From positions 62,001 to 126,000 of the forward strand of contig JAAWWE010000007.1 of assembly GCA_021404525.1 (NCBI GenBank): DNA of 64,000 nt, read 5' to 3'. The notes under the pieces were generated by a model that saw nothing but the letters and a program-made list of their open reading frames with translations, had not been told where the DNA came from and searched no databases. Source of the DNA: Rhodobiaceae bacterium (lineage in GTDB: Bacteria; Pseudomonadota; Alphaproteobacteria; Parvibaculales; Parvibaculaceae). The translations under genes were made by a program, and so were the position numbers. The first letter of the stretch is position 1, and every line of letters starts with the position of its first letter. This document shows, one piece after another, positions 25,071-33,970 of the stretch.

Positions 25071-25505
25071 TTATATCGCGGAGGCAAGAACGTCAGTATC
25101 TCCCTCGCCTACGACATCTTCGTCAAGTTCCAGCGCCATCACGCGGGAGGGAATCCCATATTCATAGAGCGCGTCATAAACAGCGACGGCCTGATCATCA
25201 TCACCCTGGCTTCTGACTGTGACGGCTACCGCTGAATAAGTTGCGGCTTCGTCAGCCAAAGCGCCGAGCGCTAGGTCGGCTTCTTCCGTCAACACGGTGG
25301 CTTCGCGAGAGAAATAGACGGGCATCGTGAACCGGCCCGCTTCGTCAGCATAAGCCTGCGACAGCGGTGAGTATTCTACCAGCACGGTGACGGCATCCGG
25401 ACCAGCCGTCTCATTGGCTTGCGCGGAAGTGATTCCCAAAATCGCCGGAACCATCAGTGCCGCTGCGCCGATGGATGCCAGTGTTGAGATGTGCCGTTTT
25501 GTCAT
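25071..25505 (-). CDS. Exported hypothetical protein
   Basis: 144 aa. Signal peptide at residues 1-30 (STLASIGAAALMVPAILGI, cleavage after SAQA). The mature part (VYFSREATVLTEEADLALGALA ... AVAVTVRSQGDDDQAVAVYDAL) resembles a minimal OmpA-C-like peptidoglycan-associated fold, but the binding residues are not clear. GGAGAGCGAC precedes ATG 25505; the upstream in-frame extension is not signal-like and is rejected. Confidence 0.7.
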   Translation of the reverse strand: MTKRHISTLASIGAAALMVPAILGITSAQANETAGPDAVTVLVEYSPLSQAYADEAGRFTMPVYFSREATVLTEEADLALGALADEAATYSAVAVTVRSQGDDDQAVAVYDALYEYGIPSRVMALELDEDVVGEGDTDVLASAI

Positions 25506-25898
25506 GTCGCTCTCCAGATTCGTTTTCAGCCGCATGAACAATCTGGCCGATGAATGGGGCTGACCAAGGGAGAGGGCAGGGCAATGCGGGGGCCGAAATG
25601 AGGTTTCTTTGCGACGAGTATCCAAAAAACGGCAGAAATCCAGGGAAAATGAGTGCGGAAAAGCATGGATCGTAGAACTCAATTTCCGATGTTCAGGTGT
25701 GAAACACTGCCGTTCGAAATTGATTCCCATTTGCCCCCAAGGGCGGGTATGGTGCCGCCCAATTGGTCCTTTGGTGGCGTATTCCGTAGCGACATAGATG
25801 CGGTTGCTGGCTTTTTGGCATGAGACATGTCAAATCAGCGGATGCTAAATGGGACAAAACAAAGTTGCTAAACAGGTTTGCAAAGCAGGGAGACCTAT
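25506..25898. other. 393-bp intergenic region before the thiolase gene
   Basis: Divergent promoter region of the exported protein gene and the thiolase gene. A near-repeat, GATGCTAAATGGG (about 25841) and GTTGCTAAACAGG (about 25864), lies close to the thiolase start and may be a regulator site, but is not strong. The + strand ORF across 25609-25797 has no coding support. Confidence 0.5.
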
Positions 25899-27101
25899 AT
25901 GTCTAGAGAAGCAGTAATCGTATCAACCGCCCGTACGGGCCTGGCAAAGGCCGGTCGCGGTGGTTTCAACATCACACATGGTTCTGCCATGGGCGGCCAC
26001 GCCATCAAGCACGCCGTTGAGCGCGCTGGCATTGAGCCAGGTGACGTTGAAGACGTCATCATGGGCTGTGGTAACCCAGAAGGCGCAACCGGCATGAACG
26101 TTGGCCGTCTGTCAGCTCTCGCAGCTGGTTGCCCGGTCACCACATCCGGCACAACCGTGAACCGGTTCTGCTCTTCCGGTCTTCAGACCATTGCCATGGC
26201 AGCAAACACTGTTGTGAACAATGATGTGCCGATCGCTGTTGGTGCAGGTGTTGAAAGCATTTCGCTCGTTTCCATGGGTGGCATGAACACCAACAACATC
26301 ACTGAAGAAAGCCTGATGCAGCAGTATCCAGCTCTTTGGATGCCAATGATCGAAACAGCTGACATCGTAGCGCAGCGCTATGACGTGAAGCGCGATTATC
26401 AGGACGAATATGCCCTTCGCTCGCAGCAGCGCATTGCAGCAGCTCAGGAAGCTGGCAAATTCGATGACGAAATCGTTCCTATGAAAACCAAAATGAAAGT
26501 GGTTGACCGGGAAACGAAGGAAGAAAGCATCGTTGACTACGAAGTCACCAAAGACGAATGCAACCGTCCACAGACAAACCTCGAAGGTCTGCAGAGCCTG
26601 CAGCCAGTCCGCGGCGAAGGCAACTTCGTAACCGCTGGTAACGCCTCTCAGCTCTCTGATGGCGCAGCAGCTGTTGTTGTCATGGAAGCGGCTGAAGCAG
26701 CCAAGCGTGGAGCAGAGCCTCTCGGTGCCTTCCGCGGTTTCGCCGTCGCTGGTTGTGAGCCAGATGAAATGGGCATCGGTCCTGTTTTCGCTGTACCACG
26801 CCTTCTCGAACGCGCAGGCCTCAAGGTTGACGACATCGATCTTTGGGAGCTGAACGAAGCGTTCGCATCACAGTGCCTCTACTCACGTGATCGTCTCGGC
26901 ATTGATCCTGAGAAGTACAACGTCAATGGCGGTTCTATCGCTATTGGTCACCCATTCGGCATGACAGGCGCGCGTTGCGTTGGTCACATTCTGCTCGAAG
27001 GCCGTCGTCGTAAGGCCGAAGGCCAGAACGTCAAATGGGGCGTTGTCACCATGTGCATCGGTGGCGGCATGGGCGCAGCAGGTCTCTTCGAGATCTTCTA
27101 A
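25899..27101 (+). CDS. Acetyl-CoA C-acyltransferase (3-ketoacyl-CoA thiolase)
   Basis: 400 aa. Nucleophile Cys in [11 protein letters not shown], base His in [13 protein letters not shown], second Cys in [11 protein letters not shown]. It cleaves 3-ketoacyl-CoA to acetyl-CoA plus a shortened acyl-CoA, the last step of beta-oxidation. GGGAG precedes ATG 25899. Codon choice appears more uniform and biased than in its neighbours (many GGC, GTT, GCT and CTC codons), suggesting high expression. Ended by a perfect terminator. Confidence 0.95.
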   Translation: MSREAVIVSTARTGLAKAGRGGFNITHGSAMGGHAIKHAVERAGIEPGDVEDVIMGCGNPEGATGMNVGRLSALAAGCPVTTSGTTVNRFCSSGLQTIAMAANTVVNNDVPIAVGAGVESISLVSMGGMNTNNITEESLMQQYPALWMPMIETADIVAQRYDVKRDYQDEYALRSQQRIAAAQEAGKFDDEIVPMKTKMKVVDRETKEESIVDYEVTKDECNRPQTNLEGLQSLQPVRGEGNFVTAGNASQLSDGAAAVVVMEAAEAAKRGAEPLGAFRGFAVAGCEPDEMGIGPVFAVPRLLERAGLKVDDIDLWELNEAFASQCLYSRDRLGIDPEKYNVNGGSIAIGHPFGMTGARCVGHILLEGRRRKAEGQNVKWGVVTMCIGGGMGAAGLFEIF

Positions 27102-27124
27102 GCCTTTCCAGCCTCTGAAATTTG

Positions 27125-27152
27125 AAAGGCCGGGCTTCATGCCCGGCCTTTT
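27125..27152 (+). terminator. Intrinsic terminator after thiolase
   Basis: An 11-bp perfect stem AAAGGCCGGGC / GCCCGGCCTTT with TTCAT loop and T-run. Confidence 0.92.
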
Positions 27153-27187
27153 GCTATGGTGCAACGAGTAAATGAGAAGGTAGCTGC

Positions 27188-27628
27188 ATGCGATATTTTG
27201 ACGATTTTGAAGTGGGCGAGCGCTGGCCGATAGAAGCCACCTATACGATGAGCGAACAGGAAATCGTCTCCTTTGCGGAAAAGTGGGACCCGCAGCCCTT
27301 TCATATCGACAAGCACGCCGCCGCGAAGTCCATCTATGGCACGCTCACGGCTTGTGGTTCGCATATTCAAAGTGTGGTGTTGCGCTTAGCGCAGGGCTTG
27401 CCGCATGAAACAGCTGTGCTGGGCGCACTTGGCTATGACGAGGTGCGCTTCCACAAAGCGGCAAAGCTGGGGGACGTGCTTTCCCTCACGATTGAATGCA
27501 TCGACACCAAACCAAGTGCGTCAAAGCCTGATCGGGGCGTTGTGAAGAACCGCCACATTCTGGAAAATCAGGACGGCGAAACAGTCTTCACCCAGACAAC
27601 GACGCTTCTCATCTCACGCAAAACTTAG
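27188..27628 (+). CDS. MaoC-like dehydratase, single hotdog
   Basis: 146 aa. RYFDDFEVGERW start and FAEKWDPQPFHIDKHAAAKS, then YGTLTACGSHIQSV. This matches the short MaoC/R-hydratase type, though the usual D-x4-H is seen as D-PQPFH. Probably hydrates an enoyl-CoA. GAAGGTAGCTGC precedes ATG 27188. Its stop overlaps the convergent acyl-CoA dehydrogenase gene by four bases. Confidence 0.87.
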   Translation: MRYFDDFEVGERWPIEATYTMSEQEIVSFAEKWDPQPFHIDKHAAAKSIYGTLTACGSHIQSVVLRLAQGLPHETAVLGALGYDEVRFHKAAKLGDVLSLTIECIDTKPSASKPDRGVVKNRHILENQDGETVFTQTTTLLISRKT

Positions 27629-28827
27629 AGGCCCAGAACGAGCTTCGCCATGATGTTGCGCTGAACCTCATTGGACCCGCCATAGATGGAGCCTGCGCGA
27701 TTATTGAGATAGGCGGGCACCGCCGTCATGGCATCCGCGGGGCCGATAGGTTCCACGTTGGAGCCGGTCATGCGCGCATCTTTCTGATCCGGCGTCGCAT
27801 AATATTGAATGGCTTCAACCGCGAGTTCATCCACCCGCTGGCGCATCTCTGTGCCGCAGGTCTTCAACATGGATGAAGCAGGGCCCGGGTTTTGTCCCGA
27901 CGACATGGCCGACAGGATGCGGTGTTCGGTGATCTCCAGCGCTTTGATGGCGATCTCGGTGTTGGCAAGCTTGGCGGCGAAAGCCGGATCATCCATGAGT
28001 GCAGCGCCCTTGCCACTCGCTTCTTTGGAGGCAAGCGCGCGGACTTTTTGAGCACCAATCTCAAGTCCCGGCGCAGAGGATCCACCGCGCTCAAATTCAA
28101 GCAGATATTTGGCGACCGTCCAGCCGTCATTTTCTTCACCAACCCGGTTGGCAACAGGCACGCGGACATCATCAAAGAAAACCTGGTTCACCTCATGATC
28201 GCCGGCCATCGTGATGATGGGCTCCACCTTGATGCCTGGTGTATCCATGTCGATCAGGATGAACGTAATGCCTTGCTGCGGCTTGCCGGAGCCGTCGGTG
28301 CGCACCAGACAGAACATTCGGTTCGCAAACTGGGCATGGGTCGTCCAGATCTTCGTGCCATTGATGACATACTCATCTCCGTCACGCACCGCCTTGCATT
28401 GCAGGCTGGCAAGGTCGGACCCTGATCCCGGTTCGGAATATCCCTGACACCAATAGTCTTCACCTGAAAGCATGCGCGGCAGATAGAAATCCTTCTGTTC
28501 CTGCGTGCCATACTTCATCAAGACCGGGCCGCACATGCGCAAACCCATGGGCGCAATGTGAGGTGTTTCCGCACGCGCGCATTCAGATGCAAAGATGTAT
28601 TTCTGCATGTCGGTCCAGCCGGTGCCGCCATATTCCTTCGGCCAGCTAGGTGCCACCCAGCCTTTGGCATGAAGCGCTTTATGCCAGGGCATATTGTCAT
28701 GATAGTCGGTGAAGACAGAAGTGGTGAGCCGTCCAGCTTCTCGCATGCTCTCCGTCAGCGTTTCATCCAGAAACGCACGAACCTCATCACGAAAAGCGGC
28801 ATCCTCAGGCGCGAGCGCAAGGTCCAT
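27625..28827 (-). CDS. Acyl-CoA dehydrogenase (copy 1 of tandem pair)
   Basis: 400 aa. QGYSEPGSGSDLASLQ and INGTKIWTTHAQFAN for flavin and substrate binding; candidate catalytic Glu in YLLEFERGG; C-terminal GSIYGGSNEVQRNIMAK. The N-terminus (MDLALAPEDAAFRDEVRAFL) is shared with its neighbour. It oxidises acyl-CoA, with ETF as electron acceptor. GGAGAGTTCTG precedes ATG 28827. Second gene of a - strand pair. Confidence 0.94.
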   Translation of the reverse strand: MDLALAPEDAAFRDEVRAFLDETLTESMREAGRLTTSVFTDYHDNMPWHKALHAKGWVAPSWPKEYGGTGWTDMQKYIFASECARAETPHIAPMGLRMCGPVLMKYGTQEQKDFYLPRMLSGEDYWCQGYSEPGSGSDLASLQCKAVRDGDEYVINGTKIWTTHAQFANRMFCLVRTDGSGKPQQGITFILIDMDTPGIKVEPIITMAGDHEVNQVFFDDVRVPVANRVGEENDGWTVAKYLLEFERGGSSAPGLEIGAQKVRALASKEASGKGAALMDDPAFAAKLANTEIAIKALEITEHRILSAMSSGQNPGPASSMLKTCGTEMRQRVDELAVEAIQYYATPDQKDARMTGSNVEPIGPADAMTAVPAYLNNRAGSIYGGSNEVQRNIMAKLVLGL

Positions 28828-28850
28828 CAGAACTCTCCTGGATCGATCAG

Positions 28851-30056
28851 TTAAAGGCCAAGAACGGCCTTCGCCATAATGTTGCGCTGAACTTCATTCG
28901 ATCCACCAAAGATCGTGTTGGCGCGCCCATTCATATACTTCGGCACCACCATCAGCGTGTGATCAGGTCCGACCGGCGCAACATTGGATCCCCATGTTCG
29001 CGCTTCCATGACGTGAGGCCCGATATAGTGGGAAATCGCTTCGACACCGAGCTCTGTGATGGTCTGCGTCATGGTCGAGCCCCGCAGTTTGATCATGGAC
29101 GCAGCTGCACCCGGGTTCTGGCCGGACGACAGAGACGACATGATGCGGTGCTCTGTAAACTCAACAGCGGTCACTTCGACTTCCGCTTCGTCAATTTTTC
29201 GACGGAAGGCAGGATCATCAATAAGTGGGCTGCCCTCATCAGAGACTTCCTGTGAGGCAATGCTTTTCAGGCGGTTGAGCGCATTGCGCAGGTTCGCGCC
29301 ATGGGCAGATCCGCCCCGCTCAAACTCCAGCAGATATTTCGCGACCGTCCAGCCATTATTCTCTTCACCAATGCGGTTGGCTTTCGGCACCCGCACGTCA
29401 TCGAAGAAAACCTGGTTCACTTCATGATCGCCGGAGATAGTGATGATGGGTTCGACAGAGATGCCAGGCAGGTCCATCGGGAAGACGATGAACGAAATGC
29501 CTTCCTGTTTTTTGCCTTCCGTGCTGGTGCGCACAAGGCAGAACATATGGTTGGCGAAATGTGCACCTGTGGTCCAGATTTTTGTGCCATTGATAATATA
29601 GTCATCGCCGTCGGAAACCGCTTTGGTTTGAAGAGACGCAAGGTCCGATCCGGAACCTGGCTCCGAATAGCCCTGACACCACCAATGGGTCCCGTCCAGA
29701 ATTTTGGGAAGATATTTCGCGCGCTGTTCATCGGTGCCGTGGCCCATAAGCGTTGGGCCGACCATGGACAGACCCATTGAGCTCAGGCCCGGCGCGCCCG
29801 CTGCGGCGCATTCGGAGGCAAAGATGAACTTCTGCATGACACTCCAGCCGGTGCCGCCAAATTCTTTTGGCCAGCTGGGCGCTGCCCATCCGCGTTCATT
29901 CAGTGTCTTCAGCCATTCTACCCGCAAAGGATGATCCGTCAGGATGCCGCTGGTGAGCCGTGCATGCGCCTTCAACTGATCAGTGAGCTTCTCATCAAGA
30001 AACGCACGCACTTCATCGCGAAAGGCAGCTTCTTCGGGTTTCATTGCCAGATCCAT
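28851..30056 (-). CDS. Acyl-CoA dehydrogenase (copy 2 of tandem pair)
   Basis: 401 aa, colinear with the neighbouring copy, and sharing QGYSEPGSGSDLASLQ, INGTKIWTT, LLEFERGG and YGGSNEVQRNIMAKAVLGL. Tandem duplication is the obvious origin. The two may have different chain preferences, or form a heteromer as described for steroid-type enzymes; both keep the probable catalytic Glu, which argues against an active/inactive pair. GGAGGAG precedes ATG 30056. Divergent from the SDR gene. Confidence 0.94.
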   Translation of the reverse strand: MDLAMKPEEAAFRDEVRAFLDEKLTDQLKAHARLTSGILTDHPLRVEWLKTLNERGWAAPSWPKEFGGTGWSVMQKFIFASECAAAGAPGLSSMGLSMVGPTLMGHGTDEQRAKYLPKILDGTHWWCQGYSEPGSGSDLASLQTKAVSDGDDYIINGTKIWTTGAHFANHMFCLVRTSTEGKKQEGISFIVFPMDLPGISVEPIITISGDHEVNQVFFDDVRVPKANRIGEENNGWTVAKYLLEFERGGSAHGANLRNALNRLKSIASQEVSDEGSPLIDDPAFRRKIDEAEVEVTAVEFTEHRIMSSLSSGQNPGAAASMIKLRGSTMTQTITELGVEAISHYIGPHVMEARTWGSNVAPVGPDHTLMVVPKYMNGRANTIFGGSNEVQRNIMAKAVLGL

Positions 30057-30225
30057 GGATCTTATCTCCTCCAGTTGCGTCGGGGCGCTTTGGCCTCTTT
30101 TGTCGCAAGTCTAGCGCACAAGGAGCAAGACGCCAAAGAAGCTGTATGCACCCGTGCTTTCGCCTTTCTGCCCTTGCGTCAAACAGATAGAGTGCCGACA
30201 ACTGGAAATCAGAGGAGACGTCAAA

Positions 30226-30996
30226 ATGGATCTAGGACTTAAAGGTAAGCGCGCAGTGATTTTGGGCGGCACGCGCGGTATCGGCCGGGCGATCACTGAC
30301 CTGTTGGCAGACGAGGGCGCCAATGTTGCCATTTGCGCCCGCAATCAGGAACAGATCGATGAGGCCGTATCTGCGCTAAAAAGCAAAGGCATCAACGCCT
30401 TTGGCAAGTCTGTCGACATTGCAGATGGGCCGGCACTTCAGGCCTGGGTCGGCGAAGCCGCAAAGGATCTCGGCGGGATCGACATTCTCATCTCCAACGC
30501 CAGTGCCTTGAGTGCTGGCAATGAAGAAGCCAACTGGCAGGCGGGCTTTGATGTAGATGTCATGGGTGCACAGCGCTCCATCACAGCAGCACTTCCTCAT
30601 CTCGAAAAATCAGCAGCCGATGGCGGCGATGCATCCATCGTCATCATCTCATCGGTATCGGCGGCTGAGACAAGTCATCCCAACGCCTATGGCGCAATGA
30701 AGGCAGCGCTCATCCATGTGGCGAAGGGTTTTGCGAAGCAATATGCGGACAAACATGTGCGCTGCAATGTTGTGTCACCCGGCACGGTCTATTTCAAAGG
30801 CGGTGTCTGGCACATGATCGAAGAAAACATGCCCGATGTGTACAAAGACGCGATGTCAAACAACCCGATGGGTCGAATGGCATCGCCCGAAGACATTGCC
30901 AATGCAACCGTCTTTCTCTCATCGCCGCGGTCGAGTTTCACCACGGGGATCAACATGGTCGTCGATGGTGCTTACACCACCCGGGTGAATTTCTAG
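30226..30996 (+). CDS. SDR family oxidoreductase
   Basis: 256 aa, classical SDR. Cofactor motif LGGTRGIGRA near residue 13, ISNASAL (NAG-like), catalytic Tyr155 and Lys159 (YGAMK), and Ser in IISSVSAA. An Arg after the first helix (ARN) may favour NADP. AGAGGAG precedes ATG 30226. Surrounding beta-oxidation genes suggest a 3-hydroxyacyl-CoA or alcohol substrate. Convergent with the DUF2336 gene. Confidence 0.93.
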   Translation: MDLGLKGKRAVILGGTRGIGRAITDLLADEGANVAICARNQEQIDEAVSALKSKGINAFGKSVDIADGPALQAWVGEAAKDLGGIDILISNASALSAGNEEANWQAGFDVDVMGAQRSITAALPHLEKSAADGGDASIVIISSVSAAETSHPNAYGAMKAALIHVAKGFAKQYADKHVRCNVVSPGTVYFKGGVWHMIEENMPDVYKDAMSNNPMGRMASPEDIANATVFLSSPRSSFTTGINMVVDGAYTTRVNF

Positions 30997-31007
30997 GGTT
31001 TTGGCAT

Positions 31008-32198
31008 TCAGGCTGAAGACGGGGCGGCGCTATCGTCTTCAGACCATCGTGCCGCCTCGTGGCAAAGACGGGCGATCACCTGGTCAAGGCTGGTTGGCGC
31101 AATGCCTCTGTAGAAGCCGACAATTTCGCGGATGATGTCCTGAACAGGTTTGTCAGGCGTGCCGTGAGTAGGCTTCTGCTGTTCTTCAGCAATGCGTTTT
31201 ATCGCAGCGACAAGGGCAAAGCGAAAATAGGGGGGCAGGCCACTCTCTCGATAAAGTTCACCGAGGACTTCGGTTCCAGCGCCATGAAAAGCACGTAATA
31301 CCTCGTGGTAGGTACGATCGGTGAGGACGTGGAACGCGGCCATCGGAAAGTCCAGCGACCCACCACAGGTCATGCGCAGGAGGAGAGAGGGTGTTAGGTC
31401 ATTGTGGCTATTGAGTGTAGCTGCCAGACTGATCAATTCTTCAGCGGAGGCATCCGCATTTGACGCCGAGCGAGACAAAGCATCTTCCATCGCCGCATTG
31501 ACGATGGCATCTGCCATTTGCGGCGGCAGCGCATGAGCTTCGATGAGCGTTTGTCGAACCGTCATCCCAATCGCGCGATCAAAGCGATCGGTCAGGATGA
31601 TCTTGTGGCATTGTGCCACCACAGGAGCGCTCAGCCCCTGTCTGGCGGACACCAGCGTCAGCATGCGTCCGTCCAGATCATCCCGCGCAAAGAGATCGCC
31701 ATATCCTTCGTCGCTAATCTTGGCGCTGGTATTAGAAAGCACCGTCTCAACGGCGCGGCGTTTGCCGGTTTTTAACAAAGGGCCAGACACGGCTTCCGCG
31801 AGATCGTGTCGCGTCGCAATGCTGATTTGAGCTTGCTCGTCGGCCGCACCGCTTTCAATGAGATCAACCAGAAACGCGTCGGTTAGAACCGGCGATTTCT
31901 CCAGAATCGGTCCGGCTACCGCTGAAACATCGGCGGCCAGTTGCTCTGCGACGGAGGGAGGCAGAAATGGATAGTCGGCGATGGTGCGCGCAACAGACGC
32001 TCTAACCTGTTGCTCTGCATCTGAACTGAGAATAGCAAGTATATCGTGCGCTTGGCGTCGGTCTTCCTCAGCCAGTTCCGCACCTTCCGTAAGCTCTCCA
32101 AGGGCGGTTGCAGCGGCCAGCTTGTCATCCAAGCTGGCAGTGGCATCTGCACCTAGTGGTGCAGCGTTGGTGGCTGCTGATTTGTCATCTTTACCCAT
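31008..32198 (-). CDS. DUF2336 domain-containing protein
   Basis: 396 aa, all helical, HEAT-like pattern (SSDAEQQVRASVARTIADYPFLP ... AISIATRHDLAEAV type repeats), matching DUF2336, a family found mainly in alphaproteobacteria. Both ends are low-complexity Ala/Ser/Asp. Function not established. A perfect CtrA-type box lies 42 bp upstream of its ATG, suggesting cell-cycle control. GGAGAGCCGC precedes ATG 32198. Confidence 0.8.
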   Translation of the reverse strand: MGKDDKSAATNAAPLGADATASLDDKLAAATALGELTEGAELAEEDRRQAHDILAILSSDAEQQVRASVARTIADYPFLPPSVAEQLAADVSAVAGPILEKSPVLTDAFLVDLIESGAADEQAQISIATRHDLAEAVSGPLLKTGKRRAVETVLSNTSAKISDEGYGDLFARDDLDGRMLTLVSARQGLSAPVVAQCHKIILTDRFDRAIGMTVRQTLIEAHALPPQMADAIVNAAMEDALSRSASNADASAEELISLAATLNSHNDLTPSLLLRMTCGGSLDFPMAAFHVLTDRTYHEVLRAFHGAGTEVLGELYRESGLPPYFRFALVAAIKRIAEEQQKPTHGTPDKPVQDIIREIVGFYRGIAPTSLDQVIARLCHEAARWSEDDSAAPSSA

Positions 32199-32239
32199 GC
32201 GGCTCTCCAGATAGGAACATCTAGACTGCCAAGGGGATA

Positions 32240-32255
32240 TTAAGGCCCGTTTAAC
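32240..32255. promoter_or_regulatory. CtrA-type box upstream of DUF2336 gene
   Basis: TTAAGGCCCGTTTAAC is an exact TTAA-N7-TTAAC. It lies between the divergent DUF2336 gene (42 bp away) and the beta-propeller gene (120 bp away), so the former is the likelier target. Confidence 0.6.
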
Positions 32256-32375
32256 GTTTCACCGGTCTCGCTGATCTTGCGCCCCACCGTCACATAAGTT
32301 TCGCACGCAGGGTTAATAAACTTGCCTAGGTTCCGCTAAGCGACAGTCAAAGACCAAAAGACGAGGATTTTTCGA

Positions 32376-33905
32376 ATGCGTGCATTTTCATTGGCAGCCC
32401 TGCTCGCAGGCTCAGTACTGATGAACAGCCCTGCCTGGGGGGACGACAAGCTAACCTTCAACCATCTTTCCACCTATGAAACCGGTGTGTTTGATGAAGG
32501 TGCTGCGGAGATTGTTGCCTATGCACCTTCGGTCCAGCGGCTCTATGTCGTCAACGCGGATGCGGGCGAAGTGGAAGTTCTGGATATTTCCGATCCGACA
32601 CTGCCGACCAAACTCAGCACATTGTCTACGCGTGGGCACGGCAATGGGGTGAATTCTGTCGCCGTGCAGGGTGACCTTGTCGCCGTCGCTGTGGTGGGGC
32701 AATCAAAACAGGACCCGGGCAAGGTCGTGTTCTTCGATCTCGACGGCAACGAAAAAGGATCTGTGCTGGTCGGAGCCAATCCCGACATGGTGACGTTTAC
32801 GCCCGACGGTGCTTATGCATTGGTAGCGAATGAAGGCGAGCCATCAAAGGACTACAGCAATGACCCTGATGGGACGGTGAGTGTGATCTCTGTTGCTGAT
32901 ATGACTGTCCGCACCGCGGACTTCGCAGATTTTGATACGGTGCCTGAAGGCATGCGAATTGTGAAGCCGGGAAGCTCTGTCGCAGCGGATGTGGAGCCGG
33001 AATACATTGCTGTCTCGGACGACGGGTCGACGGCCTACGTCACCCTGCAGGAAAATAACGGCATCGCCGTGGTCGATATTGCAAAGGCAGAAGTCATCAA
33101 CCTTCTGGGTCTGGGGTACAAAGACCATTCGCAGGTGCCCCTTGATGCATCGAACAAGGACGGCGGTACGAATATCAAAACCTGGCCTGTAATGGGCATG
33201 TACCAGCCAGACTCCATCGTCACTTTCCAATCGGATGGCAAGACCTACCTCATCACCGCCAATGAAGGCGACGCGAAGGACTATGATGGCTGGTCTGAAG
33301 AAACCCGGGTGGCGAAGCTCACGCTGGACCCGACTGCCTTTCCAAATGCAGCCACGTTGCAGCAAAATGGAAACCTTGGGCGTCTGAAAACAACCACAAG
33401 CATGGGTGACACCGATGGGGATGGCGACCATGATGTCATCTACTCTTACGGTGCCAGGTCTTTTTCGATCTGGTCGACATCTGGTGAGCGGGTGTTTGAT
33501 TCCGCAGATCAGTTTGAGCGCACTACGGCTGCGCGTTTGGGGCGCGATTTCAACTCCACCAATGATGAGAATGATAAGGGTGATAATCGCTCAGACGACA
33601 AGGGGCCCGAACCAGAAGCGCTGACAGTCGGAGATATTGATGGCAGGACTATTGCCTTTATCGGTCTTGAACGGGTTGGCGGTGTCATGGCCTATGATGT
33701 GACTGAGCCTGCCAACTCAGAATTTCTCGGCTATCACAATAACCGGGACTTCTCCGGGAATGCTGAGGCCGGTAAGGCCGGTGACCTCGGTCCTGAAGGC
33801 ATGGCCTTCATCCCTGCAGCGCAATCCCCGAACGGGAAGGACCTGCTTGCGGTCGCAAATGAGGTCAGCGGAACCACATCTATTTTCGAGATTGTGATGA
33901 ACTAA
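32376..33905 (+). CDS. Exported choice-of-anchor-I type beta-propeller protein
   Basis: 509 aa. Signal peptide at residues 1-22 (FSLAALLAGSVLMNSPAWG). The rest is built of YVTN-like propeller blades: FTPDGAYALVANEGEPSKDY, VSDDGSTAYVTLQENNGIAVVDI and LITANEGDAKDYDGW. A DTDGDGDHD loop and acidic loops suggest Ca binding. The family is annotated as choice-of-anchor I or mesenchyme-surface-glycoprotein-like; phosphatase activity is sometimes assigned to relatives but is not shown here. Ended by a strong terminator. Confidence 0.85.
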   Translation: MRAFSLAALLAGSVLMNSPAWGDDKLTFNHLSTYETGVFDEGAAEIVAYAPSVQRLYVVNADAGEVEVLDISDPTLPTKLSTLSTRGHGNGVNSVAVQGDLVAVAVVGQSKQDPGKVVFFDLDGNEKGSVLVGANPDMVTFTPDGAYALVANEGEPSKDYSNDPDGTVSVISVADMTVRTADFADFDTVPEGMRIVKPGSSVAADVEPEYIAVSDDGSTAYVTLQENNGIAVVDIAKAEVINLLGLGYKDHSQVPLDASNKDGGTNIKTWPVMGMYQPDSIVTFQSDGKTYLITANEGDAKDYDGWSEETRVAKLTLDPTAFPNAATLQQNGNLGRLKTTTSMGDTDGDGDHDVIYSYGARSFSIWSTSGERVFDSADQFERTTAARLGRDFNSTNDENDKGDNRSDDKGPEPEALTVGDIDGRTIAFIGLERVGGVMAYDVTEPANSEFLGYHNNRDFSGNAEAGKAGDLGPEGMAFIPAAQSPNGKDLLAVANEVSGTTSIFEIVMN

Positions 33906-33938
33906 CGGCCCATGAAACCTGGCTGTCTGTTGAGTATG

Positions 33939-33970
33939 AGCGGGGTGGTGCGTATTACCGCCCCGCTTTT
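33939..33970 (+). terminator. Intrinsic terminator after propeller gene, overlapping the convergent gene
   Basis: An 11-bp stem (AGCGGGGTGGT / ACCGCCCCGCT, one wobble) plus TTTT. The 3' arm lies within the last codons of the amidotransferase gene on the other strand. Confidence 0.85.

Noticed and set aside
25609-25797. 62-codon + strand ORF in the gap before the thiolase gene
   Set aside because: No ribosome-binding site, unusual composition for this genome, and it overlaps the upstream region of the exported protein gene.
32289-32312. Possible Pho box upstream of the beta-propeller gene
   Set aside because: CCGTCACATAAGTTTCGCAC has one half-site at best; the second repeat is missing.
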